Numbered from the stretch's first letter, positions 1 through 11,634 are shown. The stretch is 64,000 bases of DNA from Golubevia sp. BC0850 (GCA_012976225.1 JAAVVG010000007.1:124001-188000); one strand, 5' to 3'. A program made the numbers and translations. The notes: generated by a model not told the origin, from the letters alone.

Positions 1-1253
1 TTCTGCGATTCAGTTAGAGAATGTCGTTTCGCCAACCTATACTACGAGTTCAACAATGCCTTGTACGATTGGTGAGTAGATTTGATTCGAGAAGATGAAG
101 CGTTCTCTTTCTGACGACATCGTCACCGATTCCTCTTCTGCTCTCCCATTTTCCTCCTTTTCTCAGGGTCTTCTCTGAAAAGAGTAACCTAGTCTGTGCG
201 ATCTACGGAGATGTTCACACTGCCGCCGAGAAGACAAACTTTGCTGGTGAGTAGCGACTGCCTTGGACCAACTGAGGGAAGCCTGAATCTTACCCTCGAC
301 TCCCTGTCTTTCTATCTTCCAGGTCAGCAACTCAAACCATCTCCAGAGCCGCTCACTCGCATCACTCGCTCCACCGGATGGGCCAAGGAAGCACCTTTGA
401 ACCCCTCCACTCCAGAAGGCTACTCGCTCTCCTTTGGTCCAATCTCTTTGGCTAGCGGAGGCGGATTCTTTCTCGGCTCTCAGACCATCTCAACCTATGA
501 CGTAGCTGCTTGTGCTTCCCTTTGCAACAATCTAGCCGTCAGCCCACAACTCGGGGCCTGTCAATCCTTCAACATCTGGAGATCTCTAGTGGACAAGATG
601 CCAACAACTTACACCTGCCAGTTCTACGCTGCTCCAATTATCGCTTCGGGAGCCACCTATTCAGGAAATGCGGAGTCCAAGCTGGAAGTCACTATGAGCA
701 GAGGCTACAATCGAATCAACTCCATCGTCAATGGAAAGTTGCTGAACCACGACAACTGGATCGTCACAGGTGGCGGATATACAGACATCTATCTATGTGG
801 ATTTCGCGGCAATGGATGCTACTACTCTGGCTACACAAAAGACTACTACTTCCCCCACCAAGAGCATCCAGGTTTTTTGAAAACAGCAAGCCCTATCTCT
901 ACGATCCCAGGGAAAAAATACACTCTTCAATTTTGGTATGTCCAAGCAATAGTGAGTTTTTCTTCAATATTGTTGGTCCAATTGCGTTCCCTCCAACGCT
1001 CTCGTTTTTTCTTGTTTTATATCGTCACTGACGTGATCTGTCCTATCCTTCCCAGTCACAAAGCTCCAACACTTTTATCCTAAAATGGAACGGGGTATCT
1101 CTCAACGTGCCATCTCCTATGCCTGCCACTTCCGGCTTCGCTCTCCTCACTCTTGAGGTCATAGGATCTGGAAGCGACACTTTTGAATTCCACGGTGGGG
1201 CATGGGGTAGCTCGTACACCTTCCTTTCTGATATCTCTCTTTTCCTCTCATGA
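1..1253 (+). CDS. Secreted PAN/apple-like domain protein, copy 1 (5' end outside window)
   Basis: Spliced model: exons <1..71, 167..246, 323..951, 1056..1253. The reading frame stays open across all junctions and ends in TGA. The first exon enters from outside the window, so the signal peptide is not visible here. The protein has Cys-containing blocks of the PAN/apple kind (ACASLCNN, GACQSFNIW, YTCQFYAAP), which suggests an extracellular or cell-wall carbohydrate/protein-binding role; that role is inference. It is an inverted paralogue of the gene at 45064-46841. The first 450 nt or so, introns included, are almost identical, while the C-terminal half is much more diverged and contains extra Cys/Tyr/Gly-rich sequence (around 780-870). 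No lesion is seen in the visible part. Confidence 0.8.
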
Positions 1254-1654
1254 TGTTGATGTCATCAATCAGGTGCCGATTTAGTCTTGCCTCTCGTCCC
1301 TCTTATGTCAATCTCTCTTCTCATCTTCGGTCGTCTCCTCAACTATTGTCACCCTTTTCGTATCATTCGGTCTACCATGTCACCTAGCCAGCCCATTTCA
1401 CCTACTTTCCAATCGATGTTTCTTCGAGCTATCCTTCCAGTCTATCTTTTTCTGAGAGGTTCGTGTCTCGATGTCTCTAATATGACAGTTTATGCGAGAT
1501 CTTGTTATCGACCTCATTCAGATCTCGGTGAAGAAAGATACCCTTTGAGGACTTAGAGGCGCAAGCCATGAGTGCGATCGGAAATGAAACACCAACAATA
1601 AGGTGTGGCTCAGGAATACGAATCAAAGCAGAATGCACGAGAATAGCGTGACAT
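1254..1654. other. Intergenic, no gene recognised
   Basis: This spacer follows the PAN gene stop. A short open frame at 1287-1556 has no family-like sequence and no splice partners. I see no RNA gene or repeat. Confidence 0.5.
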
Positions 1655-1912
1655 TCAAAACCAGGGGGAAAGAGACGGAAGAACCCAAGACGGAGCTAGA
1701 TGGTGGAGTGTGAACCACCTTGACGAGATCCATTCCTTCCACAAGGCGTTTGAGACGGGTGAGATCGATACCTCGGTTGAGAGAAGATTCGCTAAGAGTG
1801 TGTTTCTCCATTCTTGAGAGACGTCATTAGAGAGAGCGAGTTGAGGAGTGGAGATGAAATGGAAGGCATGAGTGATGAGTTCAGATGGTAGCTTCCTGAT
1901 TGGGTCGATCAT
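1655..1912 (-). pseudogene. F-box domain fragment
   Basis: The ATG at 1912 opens an 85-residue frame whose first 40 residues look like an F-box: PIRKLPSELITHAFHFIS, then an SQEWRNTLL segment where F-box proteins usually carry a W-R-x-x-L motif. After that the sequence stops resembling the family. A second minus-strand frame over the same DNA (1623-1811) gives a more F-box-like continuation (SSLNRGIDLTRLKRLVEG). This suggests a frameshift shortly after the F-box. No LRR part follows downstream. It is probably the remnant of a larger F-box/LRR gene of the kind found repeatedly in this window; a short functional gene cannot be excluded. Confidence 0.45.
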
Positions 1913-2265
1913 TGGAGTTGCTGTAGATTGTATTGAAGATGAAGATGGAAAGAATCAAAGAAGAGAAGGATTCAAAACTTTTTTGAAAAGAGTGGATGGG
2001 GAGAGAAGGAAGAAAGAGTCTTTTGAAGGAGTGACGACGTATGAAGAGAAAAAGACCCCTTCTTACAGTTAGAGCGAGCAACCTTAAAGCAAGTACCTCT
2101 TTCCTCTTGCCTATCCCATCCTCAACTTTGAAGGTTGATCTTTTCTCACCAGAATAGTGGTAAGGTTACAGATCTCAAAGCCTTTTGAAACACATCGCTG
2201 AAACACGACTCCTTATATTTCATCTGTCTCCCGCCAGCTATTACTACGATTCACGAATTAGCAGC

Positions 2266-3596
2266 ATGAACGTTCCAGCTCCAGCTCCACCTCTACCCCT
2301 TCGTCTCACCTCTCAAGCTCAGCGTCTTTCATCCGAACTTCTTCAGAACGTCTTCATCCACAACTCAGTCCAAGAGAGAGCCATCTTCTCTAGATCGTGC
2401 AAGCACTGGAGAGAAGCTGTGATCGGACACGAGCTGTTCTGGAGATTCCTCGAGATTCCAAAGGGAAAAGACTTGAAGGTGTTTATGCTAGAATACTTCA
2501 CCAAGTTCTCCAAGAGCTCTTTGACCAGTGTCATCATCAACGCCAAAGTTGCAGAAGAGGATCTAGACGGTATCCTGGAGATCTTGGAGGAGTCTTGGGG
2601 AAGTCTCTCGGAACTCCACATTACTCAGCATCCTAGTCTCAACTCTAGAACTAGAACATTTGCAAGAAACAATCTTTTGTCCCTTCAGATTCTCTCAACT
2701 ACCAGCTTGGGCTATCGAGGAGGTAAAGGTTCTGAGAAGCAATTTTACTTGGAGACCTACATCGCTGGCCTCAAGCAGAGCTTCTCCGAAATAATCCTGG
2801 CGAAGAGTTCACCGACCTATTTGCGTTTTTATACAGATGACCTGAAGGAAACAGAAACCATAGATTACACTTGGATGGGAACAGTAGCAGTTCTTCAAGT
2901 CGGGTCAGCCGACAGTCTAGAAAATTTCCATCAGATTCTAGAAACAATAAAGTACAGCTTAACTTTCTTGGACATAGCTTTCTATGATGTAGATCATCAA
3001 CATCAAGAGACCAATCACTCTCTAGAACTTTCTTACTTGATGAGTTTACATGCTCCTCTGATTGCTTCCCCTTCTTTCTTGAGCAAATGGTCTCTTCCAG
3101 CTCCTTTCGACATCTGTGGACGCCCTAGAAACGTTGCTTATCTAAGTCAAACAAATTTACTTCAGGTCTGTGCTCTACTTCTGGAATTGGGGATGGGCGA
3201 GATGGCATGGGATGAAGATTACGGAGAAGAAGTGGTCTCTGAACTGGTCATGATGCAGGCACAAGAGGTTTATGCTTGCTGAGGTCAATGCCCGATCTAC
3301 AATTTCTAAGTTTCATGCTTTGTAGGAGACCTTCATCATTAGATCAAATTTTGTTCCTGACAAACCAAAAAGTAGTAGTGGACGGCAAAAGTGGTTTACC
3401 TTGCCTACCTTGCCCACTTTTGAAACAATTCAATTTGGGCGAGAAGTTCTATTTCGATGGGGACTTACTTGACAACTTTAAGACCATAAGAAAACTTCAA
3501 CTTTCGATTCGCAAGCCATTCTGTCCCAATCCTTTCTCATTTGGCCTCAACCCCTACTTGTCCAGATCGTCTCTTGCCTCCCCTTGTCAAATCTAA
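2266..3596 (+). CDS. F-box/LRR-like protein, 3' end disturbed
   Basis: The ATG at 2266 opens a 338-codon frame to TGA at 3280-3282. The N-terminus carries an F-box (RLSSELLQNVFIHNS, then SCKHWREAV). Irregular leucine-rich segments follow, as in substrate-binding regions of SCF ubiquitin-ligase adaptors. The sequence beyond the stop still looks family-like in another frame (3255-3596: LRSMPDLQFLSFM, later PLLKQFNLGEKFYF), so the gene probably once continued. I find no GT-AG intron that joins the two parts. Either a one-base shift near 3282 truncated it or the reading is wrong there. A close relative is the broken locus at 28372-29288, which shares CKHWRE and LEIP motifs. The substrate is unknown. 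Confidence 0.6.
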
Positions 3597-4062
3597 TTGA
3601 GAACTTAAAAAAGATCCTGTTGATCCTTGTTCAGCTGAGCTAGTTGAGCTGGTGTCTGATCAAGCATACTCTCATCGATGCTTCCCGCTGTCCATCCTTC
3701 TTGTCCTCGCTCGCGTCGTGAGTCTCGAGTCTCGAGCCCACCCTTTCGCTTCATTCGAAATGTAAAGTTGGAAAGTCAAGTCTGAAATTCCTCAATTCAA
3801 GAGGGAACTCGAAGTCGTTTGGGAGCGGCAAGTCTCTCTTCAGTTAACTGAGACGAAAGCCAAGCTGCCTGGCTCCAAACGAAGACAAGCAATGAAAGAG
3901 AACCGAATTAATTGAAAGATAGAAATTACAGTTGATGACGGACAGATCAAAACGATCTTGAGAATCTTGCCGCCAGTTCGAGGGAGTACAAATTATGTCT
4001 CTACCTTGATAATCGATAGTGAGACCTTGACTTTTCATGGCTGAATTGGTGCGACTGAGATT
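3597..4062. other. Intergenic between convergent genes
   Basis: This lies between the + strand F-box gene and the minus-strand phosphatase, so it should hold two 3' ends. No conserved frame or RNA gene was recognised. Confidence 0.5.
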
Positions 4063-6074
4063 TCAAAGGAAATACTGAGAACTGCTTAATCGTGAAGGTG
4101 TAGTTCTATCTTGATCCGGAACTGTGAGAAGCAAACAACGGAAAAGAAAAAGTATCAGCAGTCCTTCCCCCGGGGGGGGGGGGGGGTGGTTTCATCTTCT
4201 GTCACCTTTCTTTTTCCTCACTTTCGAACCTTTCTCGACCTATCGGTCTCATACATTCATCCTTTCAAACCTTCAAAAGAGAATCCAAAACTCACCAGCT
4301 TCGAAAATCCTAAAATTCTCTTCTCCAACCCCAACTCTCCCACCATTTCGACTTTCGATCCCACTCATTTTCCCTCCAACTTTAGAGCCTTTACTTTCAT
4401 TCTCTTCTTCTTCAACAGAAGCTTCTGTCGTAGAATCCAAAGCTAGAAGATCATCAACCCTAAAAACCGAAGCTACATTCCCACAACGATAACAATAATT
4501 CGGTGCAGACCAAACTGTCACAATTTGATTGTCATGCATTAATTTACTGTTTAGAGAGAAAACAATGGTCAAGAAATTCAGTGTCAGTAATCGCATCGAT
4601 ACCTGTTCCCAATCTCACCTTCTCACTATCAAGCAACCTTGGTAAATAAAGAAGATGCGAAAATAATACTCACTACCCCTCTTGAACCAACTGATGAGCT
4701 CTAGCAATCAATTCCAATCCATTCACATGATTGAATTCCTTTGTGACTTTCCCACCGAATAACCAACCTGCACCTCGGGGGCTTACACTCCAAGTTTCGA
4801 TTTCATCCGGATCTGACCACATTAGATCACAAAAAGCACCTTCGTGTGGAACTTCTTGTGCTCGAGCTATGATTCGAATTTGATCCAAAGTTCGGACGTC
4901 GGGTGATAAACCTCCGTGAACGCAGAGGATTTGTCCGTCAATGATCTGAGGGGAGGGAAGAGGGGGATGTGTTTTTTTGGGAAGGGGATGAAAAAGAGAA
5001 GGAATGGGAAGAATGAAAGGAAAGGTAAAAGAGGAGAAAGAGAATGGGGGAAAGTGGAAATGAAAAAAGGGAAGCGAAGTCGTATCAAACCTTCACTTAC
5101 AGCAGCCAAATTTAAATAATCGAAAACTTGACAACAACTTTTCCAAACGTTTGCATTTCCATATTTGTGTTGACATTCGTCTGTGAATGAGATTTCGGAT
5201 TCCAAAGATAGGTTCAGTTCAGAATGGTTTCATCCTTTAAAAAGAGATTTCTTTCTCGAGAGGGGTTTCACTCCTGGCCTCTTGGGTCTTGTCTTCTTTC
5301 AAACAGTCTCACCATAAAATCCATAGACCTGAGTGATTTGTCTCGATTCATGATTTCCTCGAAGAAGGGTTATCCTATCTGGCCACCTGTTTTCGAAATT
5401 CAAAAAAGAGAGCATTCGAAAGCGATTAGGAAATGAACGGGGAAAAAGGGAAAGATTCTCTCTCTTAGCTCACCTAGCTTTCAGAGCCATTAGAAGAGAG
5501 AAAGTTTCTAGGGAGAAGTAACCTCTATCTACGAAATCGCCCTTTGACAATGGGAGACAAGGGAGAAAGAGGAAGGTTAGTGAGAGGGAGAGGGTGGAGG
5601 AGCTTGAGGTTCTGCTGATAGATCTTTGCTGCTAGATCACAGAAGTAATTTCGATAGCATCGAATGAATTTCAAGAAGTTTGTAGAAGGTAAGGGTAGAA
5701 TCGAACTCTTCTAAGCTGAATCTATTCCACCTTGGGTCCTTTTGACTTTGGCTACTCCTTGCTGAATCTACCATTGCGTCTTGACCCTGATCCTTTTGAA
5801 AAGACCACTTCACTCCACTCACCATGAAAACGTAACCAGTCTCTGGAGGTTCACCACCTACTCTCAACAATTCTAACAAATCCCAAAATTGACCATGAAT
5901 GTCACCACAAACAGTGATTGGACTTTGAACTGGCTGAATATTGGATTCTTCTATTAGGATGTTTCGAACTGCGTCACATAAAGATTTGATTTCCTTTTCT
6001 GGAAGATATTTACATTGTCGCAATTGGCTGATCCAAGAACTTGGATCACCGCAAGAGGAGGAACCGGAACTCAT
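4063..6074 (-). CDS. SIT4: PP6-type serine/threonine phosphatase catalytic subunit
   Basis: Seven exons: 6074..5823, 5541..5474, 5386..5313, 5180..5101, 4945..4677, 4546..4296, 4121..4063, giving about 350 residues, close to the usual 310-320 plus one insert. All metallophosphatase motifs are present: [24 protein letters not shown], and the C-terminal [11 protein letters not shown]. Subtype features match PP6/Sit4 rather than PP2A or PP4: [26 protein letters not shown], and a tail ending in YFL like the PP6 TPYFL tail. A Glu/Ser/Gly-rich insert sits before the last exon. In yeast, Sit4 acts with SAP subunits in TOR signalling, G1/S progression and ER-Golgi traffic. It is divergent from ARPC5 across 242 bp. 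The last intron holds a run of 15 C on the sense strand. The exon 5/6 junction is one residue shorter than in relatives, so it may be misplaced. Confidence 0.92.
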
Positions 6075-6316
6075 CAAAGAGCAAGTGGAAGAAGTTGAAG
6101 TTTGGAGCAGATTTTAAGCTGGTTGGTTAACTAGTGTCTTGCTGATGGACGGACTTGAGTAAGTTTTATTTATATTTTATTTTGAATTGAGATGTTAGCG
6201 ATGATGATGCTCTTGAGGAGCAAGCTTGTCCATCCCAATCTCAATCTCATCCTCCATCTTTAACCACTTCCAAATCCTAATCCTCAGCAACTTCTCTCAT
6301 TCTCAGATTCGATCCG
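6075..6316. promoter_or_regulatory. Divergent promoter region of SIT4 and ARPC5
   Basis: Only 242 bp separate the two ATG codons on opposite strands, so both promoters must lie here or overlap the neighbouring 5' regions. I see no convincing TATA box. Confidence 0.5.
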
Positions 6317-7517
6317 ATGTCCTCAACCAACTTCCGCAAGATTGACATTGATCAATACGATGAAGACGTAGTTCAAGAATCTGAACTTTACCTTCCAGAT
6401 TCTCGTTCTCCTCAAGAGGTCACTGCCATCTCAAAGGAGAAAGCTCAACAAGTTAGATCTCTGATCGGCAAAGGTGATGGTCTGAACGCTTTGAAAATTT
6501 GTGTGGAACAACCGCCTTATGGAGAGGGAGTTGAAGAAGCCAAGGTGAGCATCAGCAACGAGAGAGAGGACCTGTGGCAGAGAGATTAGGCATGGTACCA
6601 TGGCTTTATCTGCCCAGATGGGTTTCAGCTTTCAGCCAAGGGAGTCAAGGTCGATTCGATTAGATTCACTTCAAGATCTGATCTAGAAACGAGATGTAGT
6701 TGTCTGACCTTTCATGCCCTTCCTTCCTTCCTATCTTCTTGACTCCCACCCCCATCATACCCCTCTAGACGACAACTCTTCAAACCCTATTAGAAATCTT
6801 CAACTCAACCAAATCAACTGAAATCTCACCTATTGTTAAAGGTCTTACCACTGAGGAACAGGACAATCTCATGAAATACATCTACAAAGGTTTGGGAAAG
6901 CCTGAATTGGGTGGGAGTGCTGTGTTGTTGGGTTGGCATGAGAAGGTGAGTCTAGAGATGGGGCTCAGATGGAGCTTCGGAGCCTGATGGGACATGCATC
7001 TTGATAGAAAGTGGAGGGAGAGAGCGAGATGAAACGGGGGGTGGCTGTGGAGAGATAGTGAGGGAGAGAGCTTGGATCTTTTACCTCGGGGTGGCCTGAA
7101 AGCTGAATTTTCTTTCTTAGTTGAAGTTCAACCTTCAGTGGCTGCTCGACAGGGTTGAACAACGTCAAAGCGTTAATATCCAAAGAGGGCGGAGCAATGG
7201 CGAGAATTTCAAGATTCTCAAAAGGTTTGGATTACTTAAAGAAATCTTCTCTTCTCTTACTCAAAGTTCTTCAGGTCTCTCATGCTATTGAGAGTCTATG
7301 AGTCCTTTCTTGGATTGGCGAATAGACATAGATAGAACTTTTACTGACGCTTTGAAACTACCCTCCCTCTACCCCCCCCTCTCTCTCTCGTTCTTTCCCC
7401 ATTCTTTACCTTACCCTCGCACTTTCTTTCCTACCTTCCTTTTCAAATCAACAGCTAACCGAAGCAGCTGGAACAGGTTGTATCGTACGAGTCATGTCTG
7501 ACAGACGGATAGTTTAA
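6317..7517 (+). CDS. ARPC5: Arp2/3 complex subunit 5 (p16)
   Basis: Three exons: 6317..6544, 6769..6945, 7455..7517, giving 155 residues (human ARPC5 has 151). Diagnostic segments are FRKIDIDQYDED at the N-terminus, LMKYIYKGLGKPE in the middle, GWHEK at the end of exon 2, and TEAAGTGCIVRVMSDR at the C-terminus; each has a clear counterpart in ARPC5. The subunit helps hold ARPC1 and the ARPC4/ARPC2 core together in the actin-nucleating Arp2/3 complex of cortical patches. The second intron is 509 nt, long for this window, although the exons on either side join without any missing conserved sequence. Confidence 0.93.
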
Positions 7518-8090
7518 GAAGAGACTTCAAATCTAAACCACTCTTTTGTCTTTCTAATGTCTACATGGGTTCTCAAAATACTTTACAATACATAGCTTTC
7601 TCATATCGAGTCGAAATCTCAGGATTCAAGGCTTAATGGTCTAGAGGATTTTGTTGAGTTGAAGAGAGGTGGAAAGAGGGAGACAAGATTGGAGGAGATG
7701 TCGAATTTTCTCCGTGTAGCCTTCTCAAGCTGTTGAATCCTGCTCTCTGCCTTTTGTAATTAATTTCCCTTTCTTTTTTCCGTTCGACTTTGGGTTGGGC
7801 CTGCGAGTGAGAATTCTCTTGAGTCCCCTTCCAGCTTCGAAGACAGCTCTTATCTTTGAACTTAACTCTGGCTCCTCTTTTAAAGACCTCCTCGCTGAAT
7901 TGTATTATGCTCTCATTCATATCAGTTCAAAAAACAAGAGGAAGAAGAGGGAAAGAGAGAGCTTCAAAACACTCCCGATGAGCCTCTGAAAAGAATTGGG
8001 CTCTCTCCAACTTTTGAGAAGGAATCATTCTCCTTGACTCTTGCACCCACTATCAGCTTATCTCTCAGTGGAAACCTTGTTCTCAAAAAG
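7518..8090. other. Intergenic, ARPC5 3' region and IF-2 5' region
   Basis: Pyrimidine-rich stretches and short open frames on both strands (for example 7633-7920 minus) show no family resemblance. The first in-frame ATG of the downstream gene is at 8091. An upstream, in-frame open stretch without ATG reaches back to about 8034. Confidence 0.5.
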
Positions 8091-11000
8091 ATGCTTAGAC
8101 CTTCAATAATCAAATTTGGATCAACTTCAACTTCAAATCTCAGTTCTTGCTTCAGGTTGACCAGTTGCACCTCGAATTTTTCAACCAGTCCTATTGCCTC
8201 AGCTCAACCAAATAAACCTCAAAATCGACCATCTCAATCTCAGTCTGATTCTAACAACCGATTTGGAGATTCAAGATCGAGCCCATTTATTCACAATAGA
8301 GGGAACGGTGGTGGGGGAGGAGGAGGAGGTAGTGGCGGTGGTAATAGGAGTGGAGAAGGTTCTTCTAATTACAGAAATGGAAATGGCAATGGCTATGGAA
8401 ACAATAGAGATGGGAACAATCAGATGAGAAGACCCAATTCAGTAGGTCAAAATCAAAGATTTGGAGATAGACGAGAAGGAGCAAGTGCAACAGGTGCAAG
8501 GGAAGGTAGATCTTTTGAGAGAAGAGATGGTCCTTCTAGACCTACTGCTTTCTCTGATAGAAACTCTTCTAATCGACCTAGAAACGATTCTGGGAGGTTT
8601 AATGATAGATCAAGAGATCAAGATTCTCAGCCTAGAGAGAGGAAACAAGGTGAAGAAGTTGCAAGACCTCAGAGGACATCAGAAGATCGTTCAGTAAGAA
8701 TGGGAATGGGAGAATCGATAGAAGAATTCAAAGAGAAAAGGAGAAGATCCAATCCCACTTCTTCCACAGGAAATAGAGATAAAGAAAGACCGAATAGGGT
8801 TCGATTTGAAGAGGTCGAGAAAAGAGAAGGCCATAGAATTGGAGGGTTAGGCTCTAATTTAGTGAACAAGAAAAAGGTAGTGAAGAAGGAACTTAAAGTC
8901 AAGAAAGAACCTGTCAAGAAGAAAGAAGTCTTTTTACCGAATTTCATCACTACCAACAATTTGGCTAGGTTGTTGGGATTGAAGATGAGTGAGTAGATTC
9001 TATTCGATGCCTCGAATTTACCCATCAATTACTGATCGACCAATCTCTTTCCTTCTCTAGGGACTCTCCAAGCTAAAATGACTTCAATAGGTCTGACAGA
9101 TACAAGACCAGACCTTCTACTATCTTTCTCAGATTCCGAACTCTTAGCTTCGGAATACGATCTAACAGCCATCATCGATGAAGAAGCATCTTTCGACATC
9201 TATCCTCGACCTCAACCTTCAGAAGTAAACTCTCTCCCTTTCAGACCTCCAGTCGTGACAATCATGGGACATGTCGATCACGGAAAGACGACCCTGTTAG
9301 ACAAATTAAGGAGCTCTAGCGTAGCTCTAGGAGAAGCTGGTGGAATTACTCAGCATATAGGTGCTTTCAGTGTTGAAGTCGGTAAAGGTGCTGATGGAAC
9401 CTCAACGAATACGAATGAAGTCAAGACAATTACATTCTTGGATACGCCTGGACATGCAGCTTTCTCAGCTATGAGAAGTAGAGGTGCTAATGTTACCGAT
9501 ATCGTGGTTCTGGTTTGTGCTGCTGATGATGGGGTCATGCCTCAAACTAAAGAAGTCATTCAATTGGTTAAGGAGCTAAATGAGGAATCTGAAACTTTGA
9601 TTTCAACTGAAGGGGGAAAGAAGAAATCTGGAGTACAGTTGGTGGTCGCTTTAAGTAAAATCGACAAATCGGATTCAGAACCTGAAAGAGTTAAAAGAGA
9701 ACTGTTAGCTGCCGGAGTTGAGTTGGAAGAATTTGGCGGAGAGATTCCTTGTGTTGAAGTAAGTGGTAAGACTGGAAAAGGTCTAGTTGAACTGGAAGAA
9801 ACTTTAGCTGCTCTCTCTGAATTGGCTGAACTAAGAGCTGAAAGAATTGGGAATGTTGAAGGGTTCGTTTTGGAATCTAGGGTCGAGAAAGGAAGAGGAA
9901 ACATAGCTACCGTCTTGGTTAAAAGAGGTTGCTTGAAGATTGGTGATTCGATTTTAAGTGGTACCAGTTGGTGTAAAGTCAGAAGTATCATTGACATCAA
10001 CAACAAGAATTTAAAGGAAGCTTATCCTACTGATCCAGTTTTGATCACTGGTTGGAAAGATTTACCTAATGCTGGAGATGAATTGCTCGGGGCTAACAAT
10101 GAATTAGAAGCTAAGAAAGCAGTTGAAAATAGGAAGAACACTGAAGAGAGAAAGAAGTTATTGAAAGACGTTGAAATCATAAATGAAAGTAGAAGATTGA
10201 AATCGGAGGAAGACGAAGCTAAGAATACAGCTGAATTTCAATTGAGAGAACGGAAGAGAGCTTTAAGACAGGCTTCAAATGCTGGGACGATTGCCTTGGA
10301 TCCAGTCACTGGAGCTCCACTTCTGAGTGATGAGGAAATCGAATTGGAATCCAAGAGGAAAGAGGAGAGCGATGGAGAAGCTGATGTCTTGGAATATAGA
10401 TTGATCGTCAAAGCTGATTTCAGTGGAACTGTGGAAGCGGTTATTGGAGCTATTGAAGGAATCGGAAACAGTGAAGCCAAAGTCAAGATTGTCAGTCATG
10501 GAGTTGGAGACGTTACTGAAGGAGACGTAGCTATGGCTCAAGCTGTTGGAGGTAAGTGATCAAAGATCGAGAGTGCTTTCCACTTCTGAGGCAAGATTGG
10601 AAACTTATCTCTGTTTCAAATCTCCTCCTCCTCCTCCTCCTTCCAGGTCATATCCTTGGCTTCAACGTGAAAGCTGCAAGATCAATCCAACAGCAAGCTT
10701 CTCGTCTTCAACCTCAAGTCGAAATTCATTGTGATGACGTCATCTATCGTTTAATGTCCTACACGACCGACAGGGTGGCCTCTCTCCTACCTCCAAGAAT
10801 TGAAAAAAGAGTTTTGGGAGAAGCTACCATCGCTCAAGTTTTCCCTATCAACATCAAATCTAGACTCTTCAAAAACATCGCTGGTTGTAAAGTCATCAAT
10901 GGAACGGTTTCTAGAAACAGTTTGGTTAGAGTTCTGAGAGCTGGAGAAACTCTCGATCAAGGTGATGAAGAAGCTGGTGGTAGAAAAGTCATTTTCGAGG

Positions 11001-11152
11001 GAAAATTGGACACTTTGAAACATTTGAAAAAGGACGTTTTGGAAATTAGGAAGGGAACTGATTGTGGGATTGGGTTTGAAGGGTTTCAAGATTTTAAAGT
11101 TGACGATGTCGTTCAGTCTTTCAATAAGGTTGAGGTTCCGAGAACTCTTTAG
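8091..11152 (+). CDS. IFM1: Mitochondrial translation initiation factor IF-2
   Basis: Three exons: 8091..8988, 9061..10551, 10647..11152, giving 964 residues. The start has a mitochondrial presequence character ([19 protein letters not shown], basic and Ser-rich, no acid). Residues about 50-290 form a low-complexity, Arg/Asn/Gly/Ser-rich linker with a poly-Gly tract. The GTPase domain has GHVDHGKTT (about 368-376), DTPGHAAFS (about 426) and SKID (about 497). The tail has the domain IV segments [13 protein letters not shown] and RVLRAGE. IF-2 brings initiator tRNA to the mitochondrial small subunit. The intron after LARLLGLKM joins to RTLQAKM, a junction supported by IF-2 N-domain homologues. 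The disordered linker is longer than in bacterial IF-2. Confidence 0.95.
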
Positions 11153-11634
11153 AACTGAATCACAATCATTTATAGATGCGCATCTTTTTGTATTTATTCA
11201 CGCATCCTTTCCTAGTCTTTTCTTGTTTCATCAATTGCATTATTCACCCGTCCCCCCTTTTTTCCCTGCGACCTGCGGTTTGTTTATCCATTGTGATAAA
11301 AGCACTGTCGAACGAAGAAGCGAGGTAGCAAAGATTCGTTCATTAGGCAGAGGAAAAGGCATAGCAAAGAGACAATACAACAAGCATATTAGCGATTTTC
11401 AAACACGAAAAGGGGAAAGAAATTTGGGAAGTCACAAAACCAGAAAATCAAAGTTGGTATATTCATAATTTAAAAAGCCGAGCCGAAAGATCAGGAGAAG
11501 AAGGAGAAGGCAACAGTTGAGTCAAGTAGAAAAGACTGAAAGATTTGAAGAAATTAAATGAGAGCACCCTCCATGTACTCGTTTCCCTGAAATAACCTTC
11601 CAGTAAACTAATAAATTTATCCAGGTCTACGTCT
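11153..11634. other. Intergenic between convergent genes
   Basis: This is the shared 3' region of IF-2 (+) and the SAP-like membrane protein (minus). A plus-strand frame at 11064-11468 is only a shadow that overlaps the end of IF-2. Nothing else was recognised. Confidence 0.5.

Noticed and set aside
196-1083. A single 295-codon open frame over PAN copy 1
   Set aside because: It starts out of frame in exon 2 and reads through introns 2 and 3; the spliced model matches the paralogue and is used instead.
4111-4492. Two plus-strand frames of 111 and 122 codons
   Set aside because: They are antisense to SIT4 exon 6 and intron 6 and are produced by the poly-G/C run and low-complexity sequence.
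10787-11089. Minus-strand frame across the IF-2 3' exon
   Set aside because: It is a shadow of the IF-2 coding sequence.
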